From positions 1 to 36,407 of the forward strand of contig DYTB01000012.1 of assembly GCA_020726185.1 (NCBI GenBank): 36,407 nt of DNA, written 5' to 3'. Below are positions 7,574 to 16,695 of the stretch, in pieces; position 1 is the first letter of the stretch, and every line of letters begins with the position of its first letter. The translations under genes were made by a program, and so were the position numbers. The DNA comes from Candidatus Odyssella sp. Its GTDB lineage: Bacteria > Pseudomonadota > Alphaproteobacteria > Paracaedibacterales > CAITNM01. The notes under the pieces were generated by a model. It did not search any database, was not told the origin of the DNA, and worked only from the letters and a program-made list of their open reading frames with translations.

Positions 7574-8947
7574 CTAATGTCCGCGCAGACTATCTGCCAC
7601 TAAATGGCCAAGCTGATCATACGCCCTAAATTCGGTTTTTAAAGCAGCCATTGCCGCTTCCTTAAGTGCTTTTAATCGTTCTGAGTTAGTAATAGCTTCA
7701 GCAAAATCAACATCTTCTAATGCCGATAAATCCTCTTGCAGATTTAAGACTATTTCTCCCATGTTTTCTTCAAGATCTTCAAACCGTGAACTATACGATG
7801 AAGAAATACGTGTCATTTCATTTAAAACATTGGTTAGCGCCGCATCAATAGCAGAAATGGCAGCTTGCGCATTAGATTGGGTTGTTAAGTCAGGAATTGC
7901 AGAGCTAAAAATTGCATCTGCTCTCATGTCTGAAAAGGTTACTGTCGTAATGCCAGAGGCTGCGATTGTGCCACTTACAAGACCTGCATTTTCAGGAGCA
8001 GCACCACCAATAATAATTGGATTTACTGACAACAAAGAAACCGCACTTGAATATGTTGCAGGCACAGGACCCGCTACGTTATTTTCACTAATTCCTGAGT
8101 ATACAATAGTCAAATCGTCTCCACTGTAAGCATTTATCTGTAAATGACCATTCACATTTGTAGCACTAATGCTTAAATCCAATAAATCAGGACATTGATT
8201 AATGGCAGCCGTCACTTTACCTATGACTTTATCAACTGAATCAGTCTCTGCGAAAGGCCCCACATGCACTTCGACACCATTAATAATAATCACAGGATCT
8301 GCTGCCGATATATTGCTGAATTCACCGCTCCCGGTAGCAGATGCCAATGTTGATGCCGTCACTTGCGTGATACTTGTTTGCGCATTGATTGCTGCTGCTA
8401 TTTCTAAAACGCTTGCTCCTGCTGCCCCGACATTCACACCATTTATGGTTAAATCATCATCATTAAGTTCTGCAGTAATATCTGTCCCCGTTACACTTGC
8501 TTCTACGACGTTAGAACTTGTTTGGCAGTTCATGAAAAAAGATCCGTCAAGTAAAGTCCTAGACCCCCAAGTAGCACACGCATTTGAGCTAATCTGTTCC
8601 ACATGATTCTGAAACACAGCATTCATGTCATTTCGGTCTTGACTTATATGTGTACCATTGCTTGCTTGGATTGCCAGGGTTCTCATTTTATTGAGGATTT
8701 CAGTGTTAGCACGCAAAGTACCCCAAGCAATTTCTGCAGTATTTTTTGCCTGAGTAACAACACTTTGCACACGCTTTGTCGTTGAAATTTCCATGTTTAT
8801 ATTCTTTGCAAGAATTGATGCCGATGGGTCACTGGCAGGATTAGGATTTTTTAATCCAGAAGCTATCTGCGCTTGGGCATTACCAAGGCTTTTATCCGTG
8901 CGTCCCATTTGTCTAAGAATGCTTTGTGCACCAGCATCGATCTTCAT
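7574..8947 (-). CDS. flagellin homologue (isolated)
   Basis: Flagellin is the filament subunit exported by the flagellar apparatus. The N-terminal D0/D1 pattern is clear (residues 1 to about 140: ILRQMGRTDKSLGNAQAQIASG, then NTAEIAWGTLRANTEILNKM, RTLAIQASNGT, and TLLDGS). The C-terminal D1/D0 region (about 355-457) has AISAIDAALTNVL, SSYSSRFEDLEENM, NLQEDLSALEDVDFAEAI and a terminal amphipathic helix. The middle is variable, as usual. Length is 457 residues. GAGG precedes the ATG. No other flagellar gene lies nearby. The extreme C-terminus (AYDQLGHLVADSLRGH) is more polar than typical flagellins. The protein could be a working filament subunit supplied to distant flagellar genes, or a repurposed one. 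Confidence 0.85.
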   Translation of the reverse strand: MKIDAGAQSILRQMGRTDKSLGNAQAQIASGLKNPNPASDPSASILAKNINMEISTTKRVQSVVTQAKNTAEIAWGTLRANTEILNKMRTLAIQASNGTHISQDRNDMNAVFQNHVEQISSNACATWGSRTLLDGSFFMNCQTSSNVVEASVTGTDITAELNDDDLTINGVNVGAAGASVLEIAAAINAQTSITQVTASTLASATGSGEFSNISAADPVIIINGVEVHVGPFAETDSVDKVIGKVTAAINQCPDLLDLSISATNVNGHLQINAYSGDDLTIVYSGISENNVAGPVPATYSSAVSLLSVNPIIIGGAAPENAGLVSGTIAASGITTVTFSDMRADAIFSSAIPDLTTQSNAQAAISAIDAALTNVLNEMTRISSSYSSRFEDLEENMGEIVLNLQEDLSALEDVDFAEAITNSERLKALKEAAMAALKTEFRAYDQLGHLVADSLRGH

Positions 8948-9056
8948 AAATTCCTCAATCTCTTACTACCTAATTTACTGATGCAAAATTCGAGCCAAGC
9001 TTGAAACAAAGCGATAGTCATAAAGAATTAAATCTACAATTTATTTTAAATAATCG

Positions 9057-9090
9057 TTAACTATTTTTGATTATTACTAATAGTAAGCAT
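9057..9090 (+). promoter_or_regulatory. conserved promoter of paralogous secreted gene 1
   Basis: TTAACT, a 17-nt spacer, ATAGTA, then AGCAT. The distance from TTAACT to TAAGCAT is exactly 27 nt, as in the two downstream paralogues. A leader of about 120 nt follows. Confidence 0.65.
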
Positions 9091-9211
9091 TGCTCACACG
9101 GATGATTAGTTATCACGTCATGCTTTACAGCAAGAATCTATGCTTACAGAAGGAAATCTCCTGGCTGCTCTTGCTGAATTTGGTGACAACCCCATATTAA
9201 GGAGATTTTTT

Positions 9212-10159
9212 ATGATTACACACTTTAAATATATATTCACAACTATAGCTATTATCGGCTCATATCTTGGGGCAACAACTACGGCTTATCTTCCTGGAGA
9301 TGAATCACCAACTGCAAAATTTAGAAATGATATTATAAGAATAGGTGCAGCAGGTGGATTTGATGATTTTACAGCACCTGGCAGAAACTGCAAGACACTT
9401 TACATTACCTTCGTAGAATCAGGCACGGCAGCCCAAGCAAATAATGTTCATACAAATAGCTACACAGGGTCTGGAGAGCTTCCTCATCTTTCCAGTGCCA
9501 TTAAAGATATCTGGATCCAAGGAGATGCGCATGGATTTGATACTCTTGTTTCAGGAGGCGCTGCTTACGCCCTATTTACTCCGGCAGCAGGAACCACCGT
9601 GCACTTTTCACTTACCAGAGCACCAACAGACAGCCCCCTCTCTTGGTTCCAGGGCCCTCTTCTTGCTAACTGCAGGCTGGTAATCGAGCCTGAATCTGCA
9701 GATCCATTCATTAACACTGTGTTACCAATGGCAGGCGGAAACATCATATTAGGTGCTGCTGTATCTCCAGAGGTTGGGTTCTCCGCACTATTAAACACTA
9801 TTCCTGCACCTTGCCCTATTCAAAGACACCCTAGCATCGCTGCTAAAAATGCTTACAATAAAGCCGTAATGATATTAAGCGAAACCACGGTATTCCCCAG
9901 CGCAGTTAATGGAATTAGCTTAAGTGGGGCTTATCCGGTTACGTTTAGCGCAACTTCTGATCTTGTTGATCCTGCAGCTGATTCTGCAGATGCTGGATAC
10001 ACTGTTGCGGCCCACAAAACACTTTCGATTGATGCTGCACATGCTCCACTTCCTGGTATTCGCTCACTACTCGAAGCCGGGGGAACGGCTAATATTAAGG
10101 TCGTGACATCTACAATTGCATTACCAAAATTAACTCCTGCATTAAATCCACATAGCTAG
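9212..10159 (+). CDS. secreted protein, paralogous family member 1
   Basis: The family is unknown to me. The ATG at 9212 is preferred over 9140 because TTAAGGAGA sits just before it and a signal peptide (MITHFKYIFTTIAIIGSYLGA) follows. The mature part shares with its two downstream paralogues: Y(L/I/F)PG near the start, IR(I/V)G, KxIY-like IKDIWIQGDA, WFQGPL, NCRLVIEPESADPFIN, VLPMAGGNIILGA, CPIQRHP, TVFPSAVNGISLSGA, and VDPAADSADAGYTV. There are no membrane segments after the signal. About 315 residues. The two Cys (NCRL and CPIQ) are conserved in all three and may form a disulfide. It has its own promoter and a strong terminator. A surface or host-interface role is inference. Confidence 0.75.
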   Translation: MITHFKYIFTTIAIIGSYLGATTTAYLPGDESPTAKFRNDIIRIGAAGGFDDFTAPGRNCKTLYITFVESGTAAQANNVHTNSYTGSGELPHLSSAIKDIWIQGDAHGFDTLVSGGAAYALFTPAAGTTVHFSLTRAPTDSPLSWFQGPLLANCRLVIEPESADPFINTVLPMAGGNIILGAAVSPEVGFSALLNTIPAPCPIQRHPSIAAKNAYNKAVMILSETTVFPSAVNGISLSGAYPVTFSATSDLVDPAADSADAGYTVAAHKTLSIDAAHAPLPGIRSLLEAGGTANIKVVTSTIALPKLTPALNPHS

Positions 10160-10180
10160 AAGCTTCTAAACCTTCTTCTG

Positions 10181-10211
10181 CCCCTTCGTTTGATTAAACG
10201 AAGGGGTTTTT
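10181..10211 (+). terminator. strong rho-independent terminator
   Basis: An 11-bp perfect stem (CCCCTTCGTTT with AAACGAAGGGG) and a 4-nt loop are followed by five T. It lies 22 nt after the stop of paralogue 1. Confidence 0.92.
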
Positions 10212-10397
10212 ATGATTTGACACTATATAAAGTGGCTCAACCATTTCATCATTCTGCAATGACCCAATCTATACCTTGCTCATTTGAATAATTATTACAC
10301 AAATAGCCCAAGTCGATTTAAATAATAATTCAGTATAAAACAGTAATTTATCCGATTTATAAATAAAAATAGTTAATACTATTTAATTAAATATTTA

Positions 10398-10431
10398 TTA
10401 ACTATTTTTATTTATAAATATTAATAAGCAT
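10398..10431 (+). promoter_or_regulatory. conserved promoter of paralogous secreted gene 2
   Basis: TTAACT, a 17-nt spacer, TTAATA, then AGCAT, with the same 27-nt geometry as the promoters of genes 1 and 3. Confidence 0.68.
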
Positions 10432-10541
10432 GACAACTCATGAAAAGTTCGTGGTCGCGTTCTGCTGCTATAGCAAGACAAATGAATTTCAAGCTGTTCT
10501 TGTTGATTTAAATAAAAATTTAATATTAAGGAGACTTTATT

Positions 10542-11510
10542 ATGATTAAACAATTTAAACAAATATTAGGACTAGCTGCGACCATAAGTTCATGCTTTGC
10601 AGCTACTGCTTACATTCCAGGATTTGAGCTAGTCAATGGATCTAGAAACGATTTGATTCGCGTTGGAAGCGCCGGAGGCTTTTCAGCATATACCGACCCT
10701 AGCAAAGACGTTAGTATGCTTTTCATAACACTTATAGCATCAGGTACAGCTGCAGAACCAAATGACACACCTACTTTTAGCACTTATACAGATACTGGTA
10801 TGTTGCGCCATCTTCCTTCCACAATTAAAGATGTGTACATAATGGGTGATGCTACAGACTTTTCTACTCTTGTTTTAGGAAACTCTCTTCACACTTACTA
10901 TAGCCCTGATTATCGTCCTGCAGCATATGCCTTACCTACACCTGCAGAAAAAACAACTGTTCACTTCTGTCTATCTGCTGCTCCAACTACCAGCCCGCTT
11001 ACTTGGTTCCAAGGACCACTTCCGGCTGGATGCAGATTGGTAATTGAGCCAGGCTCTGCTGATCCATTTATTAATCTTGTATTACCTCTAGCAGGCGGAA
11101 AGATTATAATTGGAGCTCCCGTTGCTCCTGAAGCTGGTTTTTCTGATTTATTAGCTAGCAGCACAGGAGCGTGCCCAATTCAAAGGCACCCTAAAATATC
11201 AGTAGATAATGCTTACTCACAAGCACGTATGACACTAGCTGAATCTACAGTTTTCACTTCTGCAGTTAATGGAATTAGTTTTGCGGGCGCATTCCCCATT
11301 ACTTTTTACTCATCTTCTGATTTTATTGATCCTGCTGCTGACTCTGCAGAAACTGGATACACTGTTGGTGAACGTACCACAGTTACAGTTTATGGTAAGC
11401 ATAGTGCATTACCAGAAATAAACCCCACTCTTACTGCCGGTGGAACATCTAAGTTTGTAGTAGCATCAAGTGCTCCTAAGCTACCAACTATATCTCCTCT
11501 ACTAGCATAA
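10542..11510 (+). CDS. secreted protein, paralogous family member 2
   Basis: A full-length paralogue of the 9212 gene (322 residues). The signal peptide covers residues 1 to about 20 (MIKQFKQILGLAATISSCFA). Shared landmarks in order are YIPG, LIRVGSAGGF, IKDVYIMGDATDF, WFQGPLPAGCRLVIEPGSAD, VLPLAGGKIIIGAPV, CPIQRHPKI, ESTVFTSAVNGISFAGAFP and DPAADSAETGYTVG. It has an extra loop around residues 112-125 (NSLHTYYSPDYRP) that is also present in gene 3 but absent from gene 1, so genes 2 and 3 are closer to each other. The ribosome binding site is TTAAGGAGA. It is followed by an inverted-repeat terminator. Confidence 0.78.
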   Translation: MIKQFKQILGLAATISSCFAATAYIPGFELVNGSRNDLIRVGSAGGFSAYTDPSKDVSMLFITLIASGTAAEPNDTPTFSTYTDTGMLRHLPSTIKDVYIMGDATDFSTLVLGNSLHTYYSPDYRPAAYALPTPAEKTTVHFCLSAAPTTSPLTWFQGPLPAGCRLVIEPGSADPFINLVLPLAGGKIIIGAPVAPEAGFSDLLASSTGACPIQRHPKISVDNAYSQARMTLAESTVFTSAVNGISFAGAFPITFYSSSDFIDPAADSAETGYTVGERTTVTVYGKHSALPEINPTLTAGGTSKFVVASSAPKLPTISPLLA

Positions 11511-11534
11511 TATCTATTTTTAAAATTCTTCCTT

Positions 11535-11569
11535 ACTCCCTCATTTATGAAATTCATGAATGAGGGAGT
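11535..11569 (+). terminator. terminator-like hairpin after paralogue 2
   Basis: ACTCCCTCATT and its complement form a long stem (about 16 bp with one mismatch), followed by TCTTCAT. The T run is weak, but the position 24 nt after the stop supports it. Confidence 0.65.
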
Positions 11570-11644
11570 TCTTCATATTAGAATGTCTTTAACAAACCCA
11601 TTTAAATACAAGTTATTTATCATTTATTTATATTTAATTATATA

Positions 11645-11678
11645 TTAACTTTTTTTCACTATTAATGTTATTAAGCAT
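11645..11678 (+). promoter_or_regulatory. conserved promoter of paralogous secreted gene 3
   Basis: TTAACT, a 17-nt spacer, TTATTA, then AGCAT, with the same 27-nt geometry. The leader that follows shares CTTGCTGA(A/G) and TTGGT(A/G)ACAAC with the leader of gene 1. Confidence 0.65.
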
Positions 11679-11797
11679 TGCTCGCGCAGATAATTCATGT
11701 TCAAGCACTGCTTTTCCGCAAGAAGTCATATTACTTAGGTGAATTTCCAAATTTGTTCTTGCTGAGCTTGGTAACAACTTAACATTAAGGAGATTCT

Positions 11798-12772
11798 ATG
11801 ATGATTAAACAATTTAAATACATGCTGGGATTTATCGCTACCATCAGCTCATACACTGAAGCAACAACTTGTTACTTTCCTGGGCTATAAGGACTTGAAG
11901 AAAGAAGCGATAGCATTCGAATTGGCAGCTCAGGAGGATTTAAAGGTTTTACGATGCCAAGCTCTACATGCAAATCACTTTATATAACGTTTACAAAAAC
12001 GGCATCACCAGTTGAACCCAATTCAGTCCCTACTAATAGCTACAGAGGTACTGGAGATGCCCCTAAGCTTCCAAACACACTCAAAGACATTTATTTGATG
12101 GGAGATGCCAGTGATTTTCAAACCCTTGTTGTAGGTAACACTCGTCATGGTCCATCTGAGCTACCATATGGCCCTGCAGCTTATGCTTTGCCTATTCCTG
12201 CTGCTAATACTAACATCCATTTTTTACTTACCAGGGGGCCAACCACAAGCCCATTACTATGGTTTCAAGACACTCTTCCCGCTGGGTGCAGGCTAATTAT
12301 TGAGCCTGGGTCTGCGGATCCTTTTATTAATGTTGTATTGCCGTTAAATGGTGGAGATATATTAATTGGAGCACCTGTCTCGCCTGCGCTTGGGTTTTCT
12401 CACTTATTAGCAAGTATGACAAGAATATGTGATATTCAAAGACACCCTAAAGTACTTGCCAGCGAAGCTTACTTAAAAGCTGTAATGAGACTAAAAGAAA
12501 CAACAGTTTTTCCGGGTCATGTAAACGGTATTAGCTTGAGCGGCGCACATCCAGTTACGTTTGAAGCTAACTCGGATCTTGTGGACCCTGCAGCTAATTC
12601 TGCTGGTGCTGGATATGTTATTGCAGCCAAAAGAACGCTTGCCCTTTATAGTTCCCATGCACCTCTTCCGGCTATTGCATCTTACATGGAACCCGGGGGA
12701 ACCTCTAAAATTATTGCGGTAAAAAAGGAACCAGAATTACCAATAACATCCCTAAAACGCGATAAAAAGTAA
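11798..12772 (+). pseudogene. secreted protein, paralogous family member 3, interrupted by TAA
   Basis: TTAAGGAGA is followed by ATGATG and a signal peptide (KQFKYMLGFIATISSYTEA). At codon 31 (11888-11890) an in-frame TAA follows CYFPGL. The same frame then continues without a break to 12772 and contains all the family landmarks: SIRIGSSGGF, LKDIYLMGDA, GCRLIIEPGSADPFIN, DIQRHPK, TVFPGHVNGISLSGAHP. This is a nonsense mutation in an otherwise intact copy. Restarting inside (for example ATG at 11954) would give a product without a signal peptide, so export would be lost. It is probably a recent pseudogene, since no other damage is visible. Confidence 0.8.
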
Positions 12773-12787
12773 AAAGCTCTGTCATCA

Positions 12788-12809
12788 CCCCGCGGCATGA
12801 GTCGCGGGG
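12788..12809. terminator. palindromic hairpin between convergent genes
   Basis: CCCCGCG and CGCGGGG form a 7-bp stem with an 8-nt loop, preceded by GTCATCA. It resembles the palindromic repeats elsewhere in the window and may end transcription from both sides, although there is no T run. Confidence 0.5.
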
Positions 12810-12816
12810 AATTTCA

Positions 12817-14001
12817 CTATCGTCGGCTACCAACCAAGCGCAGTTTGGCAAAAGTCTTTTCAACAAATAATGCAAACGCCCCATTGCCCATAACATTGTG
12901 AAATGTCCCAAAGGGGTCATGCAGCACATACAAAATAGTGATAAGGCTAACCATTTCCGATGAAAACCCCAAATGTTCTTTAAGTACTGGCAACACCACC
13001 AATAAGCTGGCCCCGGCTATACCAACGCATGCTAATTTCGCTATGCAAAAACCAATTACATAAGGAATAAATTCAATAAAGCTTGGTATAGGAACGCCAC
13101 TGACTACCAATAGGGTGAGCGCCGTTAGGGTAATGGTAATGTCATCACCCAGCATGTGCATGTTTGAAGCCGTTGGAACAACCATGCGCGCAAGGGTTGG
13201 GTGACGTGCATTCTTTTCAGTGCATTCCAAGGTTACCGGCATAGTGACAGCGCCAGACATGGTAGAAAAGCCGGTAATACCCGCGGGTAACATATTGAAA
13301 ATAAGTGACTTCATTGGCTTGTAACCAATACTGACCACCTTATATAAAGTCAGCACATACAAAAAACTAACCCCAACATTAAGAGCAAAAATTGGCAAAT
13401 ATTTCGTGTACAAAAACGTAAGCGTGTCTTCGCTGTTCATTTTCAACATGAAGCCCAATACGTACAAAGGCAGTATGGGCAAGAAGGCTTTTTTTAGAAA
13501 CACCCCAATTGATACTTGCAGTTTTCGAATGCGTTCAACAAAACTGCCAACAACCTTTTTCCCCTTAGCTTTCACGCAAATGAATGACAACACAAACGCT
13601 GCTAGGGCCACAAAGTCTGAACGCAAACCGTGTTTTATAGGCATGCGAAAGTACGGAAGCACCGATGACGAAGCCTCAGCCATAGTAACGTGCACAGCCA
13701 GGTGGGGAATAACCACACTGCCTACACCATAGGCAAAACACAGGGCCACCGCGTTGGAAAGGCAAATCAACCCAAGCAGTGAAAACACTAAAATCGGGCC
13801 TTTTTCATCGGCTGAAATAAGGGCGTTAAACATGTAAGCAAAAATCATGACGGGCAGAAAAAACAGCACACAATCAATAAAAAACAAGCTTAAAGTGTAT
13901 GCACCGCGCACCCATGAGTGTGGTAGCATTTCACCAAACAAACTGGCAAAAAGAATACAAAGCAAAAGCTGAAAGGGGGTTGAGCGCAATAGCGACCCCA
14001 T
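12817..14001 (-). CDS. DAACS-type dicarboxylate/amino acid:cation symporter
   Basis: A 394-residue polytopic inner-membrane protein. Its C-terminal half matches the glutamate/aspartate/C4-dicarboxylate symporter family: TMSGAVTMPVTLECTEKN (re-entrant loop HP1 and TM7 start), PTASNMHMLGDD at the place of the family's NMDGT loop, and HDPFGTFHNVMGN in the last core helix. The canonical NMDGT is altered to NMHMLGDD, so cation coupling or substrate may be unusual. The N-terminal half has six or so hydrophobic segments. It is shorter than typical members (about 400-440). The substrate is likely an acidic amino acid or dicarboxylate, by family only. Confidence 0.75.
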   Translation of the reverse strand: MGSLLRSTPFQLLLCILFASLFGEMLPHSWVRGAYTLSLFFIDCVLFFLPVMIFAYMFNALISADEKGPILVFSLLGLICLSNAVALCFAYGVGSVVIPHLAVHVTMAEASSSVLPYFRMPIKHGLRSDFVALAAFVLSFICVKAKGKKVVGSFVERIRKLQVSIGVFLKKAFLPILPLYVLGFMLKMNSEDTLTFLYTKYLPIFALNVGVSFLYVLTLYKVVSIGYKPMKSLIFNMLPAGITGFSTMSGAVTMPVTLECTEKNARHPTLARMVVPTASNMHMLGDDITITLTALTLLVVSGVPIPSFIEFIPYVIGFCIAKLACVGIAGASLLVVLPVLKEHLGFSSEMVSLITILYVLHDPFGTFHNVMGNGAFALFVEKTFAKLRLVGSRR

Positions 14002-14128
14002 AAGGAATCCGTTTGTTTTATGAATCCCTCATTTTACCATAGGGGGACATGCATCGCAATTTTTTTTGGATGGGCTTTTTTAAGTTCCACGTAAAATAAG
14101 AACATGACACTGAAAATATAGGCACAAA

Positions 14129-15493
14129 ATGTTGCATAGCTTGAAATGGACGTTTGAGCTAAATGCCCTTTGGTTTGAACTTGCGCCTTTTCTTACAAAT
14201 TTTTTACAAGAAGTGCTGCAGCAAAAAGAAGCAGAGATATATGCCAAAAGCTGGGCGCATAAGGCGAGGCCTGAACAGCGGGAACCCACCCATCAGCCCT
14301 GGAATACCTGGCTAATATTGGCGGGGCGTGGCTTTGGCAAAACCCGAACCGGTGCTGAAACAGTGTGGAGCTGGATTCAAACCAATCGCCACAAACGCAT
14401 TGCCTTGATTGGCCAAACAAGTATTGAAGCGCGCATGGTCATGGTTGAAGGGGAAAGCGGACTGCTAAGCGTTGTTCCACCAGACCAAATTAAGAAATAC
14501 AGCAAGGGCGATGGCGTTATTGAATTTCACAATGGAGCCAAGGTGCAAATTTTTAGGGCGGACCATTATGAACGTTTGCGTGGTCCCCAGTTTGATGGTG
14601 CCTGGGTAGATGAGCTGGCTAAATTCAAGAAAACTGAGCAGTTTTGGGAACAACTGAACCTTTGCTTGCGTTTAGGTGCTCACCCCAAATGCATTATTAC
14701 AACAACACCGCGACGCAACCCGTTGCTAACTCAGCTGATGAGCAACCCTGAATGTGTGGTCACCCGTGGCTCAACCTTTGATAATGCTGCAAATTTAGCT
14801 GCAGGATTCCTTAAAAATTTGAACAAACAATTCGCTGGTACCAAGCTAGAGGCCCAGGAAATTTACGCGCAAATGATTGATGAAACAGCAGGGGCGCTTT
14901 GGACCCCCGATAAAATTATTTACGAGCGTCCCCCGAACAACGACTGGCGGCGCATTGTGGTAGCGGTTGACCCGGCTGATACCAACAGTGAAACCAGCGA
15001 CGAAACCGGCATTATGGTCATAGGCCTAAATGTAAACCAACAAGCATATGTGTTGGAAGATGCTACCTATAAAGCAGCACCATCGGAATGGGTGAAAAAG
15101 GTCGTAGCGTTATGGGTGAAAAAGGTCGTAGCGTTATGGGTGAAAAAGGTCGTAGCGTTGTACCATCAATACCAGGCCGACCGAGTCGTGGCCGAGGTTA
15201 ACAAAGGCGGAGACATGGTCAAAGATTTGCTAATGGCCTGTGACCCGCACATAAGCTATAAAAGCGTGCGCGCAACCCGGGGAAAGGCGCTTCGGGCCGA
15301 ACCAATTGTTAGCTTATACGAACAAGGTAAAGTTAAACATATTGGCCCCCTGCCCGCTTTGGAAACCCAGCTGTGCACTTGGGTGCCAGAAGCATCGGCC
15401 AAATCCCCCGACCGCTTAGATGCCTTGGTGTGGGGACTCACTGATCTGTTTTTATCAGGAGAAGCTACCCACCAGTATAAAGTTTGGGTGTAG
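14129..15493 (+). CDS. terminase large subunit, GTA/phage DNA-packaging type
   Basis: The large terminase is the ATP-driven DNA packaging motor and headful nuclease of tailed phages and gene transfer agents. Walker A is GRGFGKT at residues 66-72, a Walker B-like acidic pair is in AWVDE (about 158-162), the coupling segment is TTTPRR (191-196), and the nuclease domain opens with VAVDPAD (Asp 281) and closes with DRLDALVWG. The layout matches the GTA-like terminases that many alphaproteobacteria keep as scattered single genes, and no other phage gene lies nearby. Residues 321-344 are an exact triplication of WVKKVVAL, expected once. The 3' end also exists as a displaced copy at 17435-17472. It may be a working GTA gene or a relic. 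Confidence 0.88.
   Translation: MLHSLKWTFELNALWFELAPFLTNFLQEVLQQKEAEIYAKSWAHKARPEQREPTHQPWNTWLILAGRGFGKTRTGAETVWSWIQTNRHKRIALIGQTSIEARMVMVEGESGLLSVVPPDQIKKYSKGDGVIEFHNGAKVQIFRADHYERLRGPQFDGAWVDELAKFKKTEQFWEQLNLCLRLGAHPKCIITTTPRRNPLLTQLMSNPECVVTRGSTFDNAANLAAGFLKNLNKQFAGTKLEAQEIYAQMIDETAGALWTPDKIIYERPPNNDWRRIVVAVDPADTNSETSDETGIMVIGLNVNQQAYVLEDATYKAAPSEWVKKVVALWVKKVVALWVKKVVALYHQYQADRVVAEVNKGGDMVKDLLMACDPHISYKSVRATRGKALRAEPIVSLYEQGKVKHIGPLPALETQLCTWVPEASAKSPDRLDALVWGLTDLFLSGEATHQYKVWV
15089..15160 (+). repeat. 24-bp tandem triplication within the terminase gene
   Basis: Three copies of a 24-bp unit encode WVKKVVAL three times. Copies differ only in the last base of the third (TTA or TTG), so the expansion is recent. 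The frame is kept. Confidence 0.97.
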
Positions 15494-15567
15494 AAATTAG
15501 GGCCATTGACTATTTTCTAAACAACAAGAACAATTAAGTTAATGTAATTACACTTAAGGTAATACAC

Positions 15568-16651
15568 ATGAATTTTTCAAATACAGCTTACAAAAATGCT
15601 TTATGGTTACTTTTTCTTATCATGACAAAAAGCACGGCTATAATTTTCGCGAGCATTCCCCACCACCAATTCTACACGATGTGTGTGAGTGAAGGAGATA
15701 ATGCATTCAACCGTGGGCAGTTTGACATTGATGGCATAATTAAAGACGAAGGCGGCATTCTTACTCTCAGCAAGTATGAGTTCGTTTCAGCCGAACTAAG
15801 TTTCACCACCGAAGCAGAAGGTTCATTGCCTTGCTATACCCAAGAAGGCATTCTAAAAGATGCGAACGGCAATGAATTGTTACCTGGTAATTTTTCTATA
15901 ATGAGGCCTTTGTCAGCCCCAAATATGTCGGGCATTATCAGAACAAACCCAAACATAGTAACAATTTTTTGGGTCTAAGAGTATTGAAGAAAGAATTACA
16001 TACCTAGAGACCGAACTAGGTTTCACCACCGAATCTGCTACGTGTTTCTCAATATTTGCAGATGAACAGTCTCTTAATCTTCTGGAACCTTATAAAAAGC
16101 AACTAATTACTTTAGCTAATCCATTTGAAATTCTAGATATATGTCCAGAACATCACGTTTGGCTCTACTATAGAATGGAAGAGGTATTAAAATCACTTTT
16201 GCTTGTAAACCGCAAAATCACAGCGGCCTATTTTATAATGGCCCTTCAAGGCTTTCCAGAACATTACCTACAACCGATTTTAAATCGTAGCATATTCAGT
16301 AATGAACCACCCATGGATAATGCAGAAAAAACCCAAATCATTAATTACCTTCGCTGTCTTAATCCTAATTGTCATAGTATGTCAAAATCTCTTCGCAATA
16401 AAAATATCTACTTCTTATCATTAAAAAGAATACTCTATACTGGTTATAGTGCTGATCAAATAAGGATAAATTTCCCAAAAATACTTGGTGACATGCTCAG
16501 AGCTTATGATCATGTCTATAATAGTGGTATCCAAAATGCTACACTGTTGTTTGGGCCGACCTGGGAAAGGTATGCTGCAAGTCCTGAAGATGTGGACTAC
16601 GACTTAGAGACGCCCCCAGTAAGGTGTGAGTATGAGCATTATAGTTATTAG
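15568..16651 (+). pseudogene. secreted protein of unknown function, frameshifted in a T6 run
   Basis: Two open segments, 15568-15978 and about 15962-16651, are in adjacent frames and meet at a run of six T (15965-15970). With five T the reading becomes NIVTIFGSKSIEERITYLETEL and continues to 16651, giving about 360 residues. The N-terminus has a hydrophobic signal segment (ALWLLFLIMTKSTAIIFA). A short internal repeat supports that both parts belong together: AELSFTTEAEGS before the shift and TELGFTTESATC after it. The C-terminal half is predicted helical, with no family recognised. It lies between the terminase 3' end and its displaced copy, so it probably arrived with that insertion. A homopolymer sequencing error is a live alternative. 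Confidence 0.7.
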
Positions 16652-16695
16652 GAGATATGCTCAAGGCTGATTATAGTCCCTACCCCGCAGTTAAG

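Larger units (their letters stand above)
10160..10541. other. intergenic spacer between paralogues 1 and 2
   Basis: It holds the terminator of gene 1, an AT-rich stretch with no supported gene, the promoter of gene 2 and its roughly 110-nt leader. Confidence 0.7.

Noticed and set aside
7761..8981. Plus-strand open frames opposite flagellin
   Set aside because: The minus-strand frame has clear flagellin domains; the plus-strand frames have no family features and no start signals.
9140..9211. Upstream ATG extending paralogue 1 by 24 residues
   Set aside because: The extension lies in the conserved leader, before the ribosome binding site, and would bury the signal peptide.
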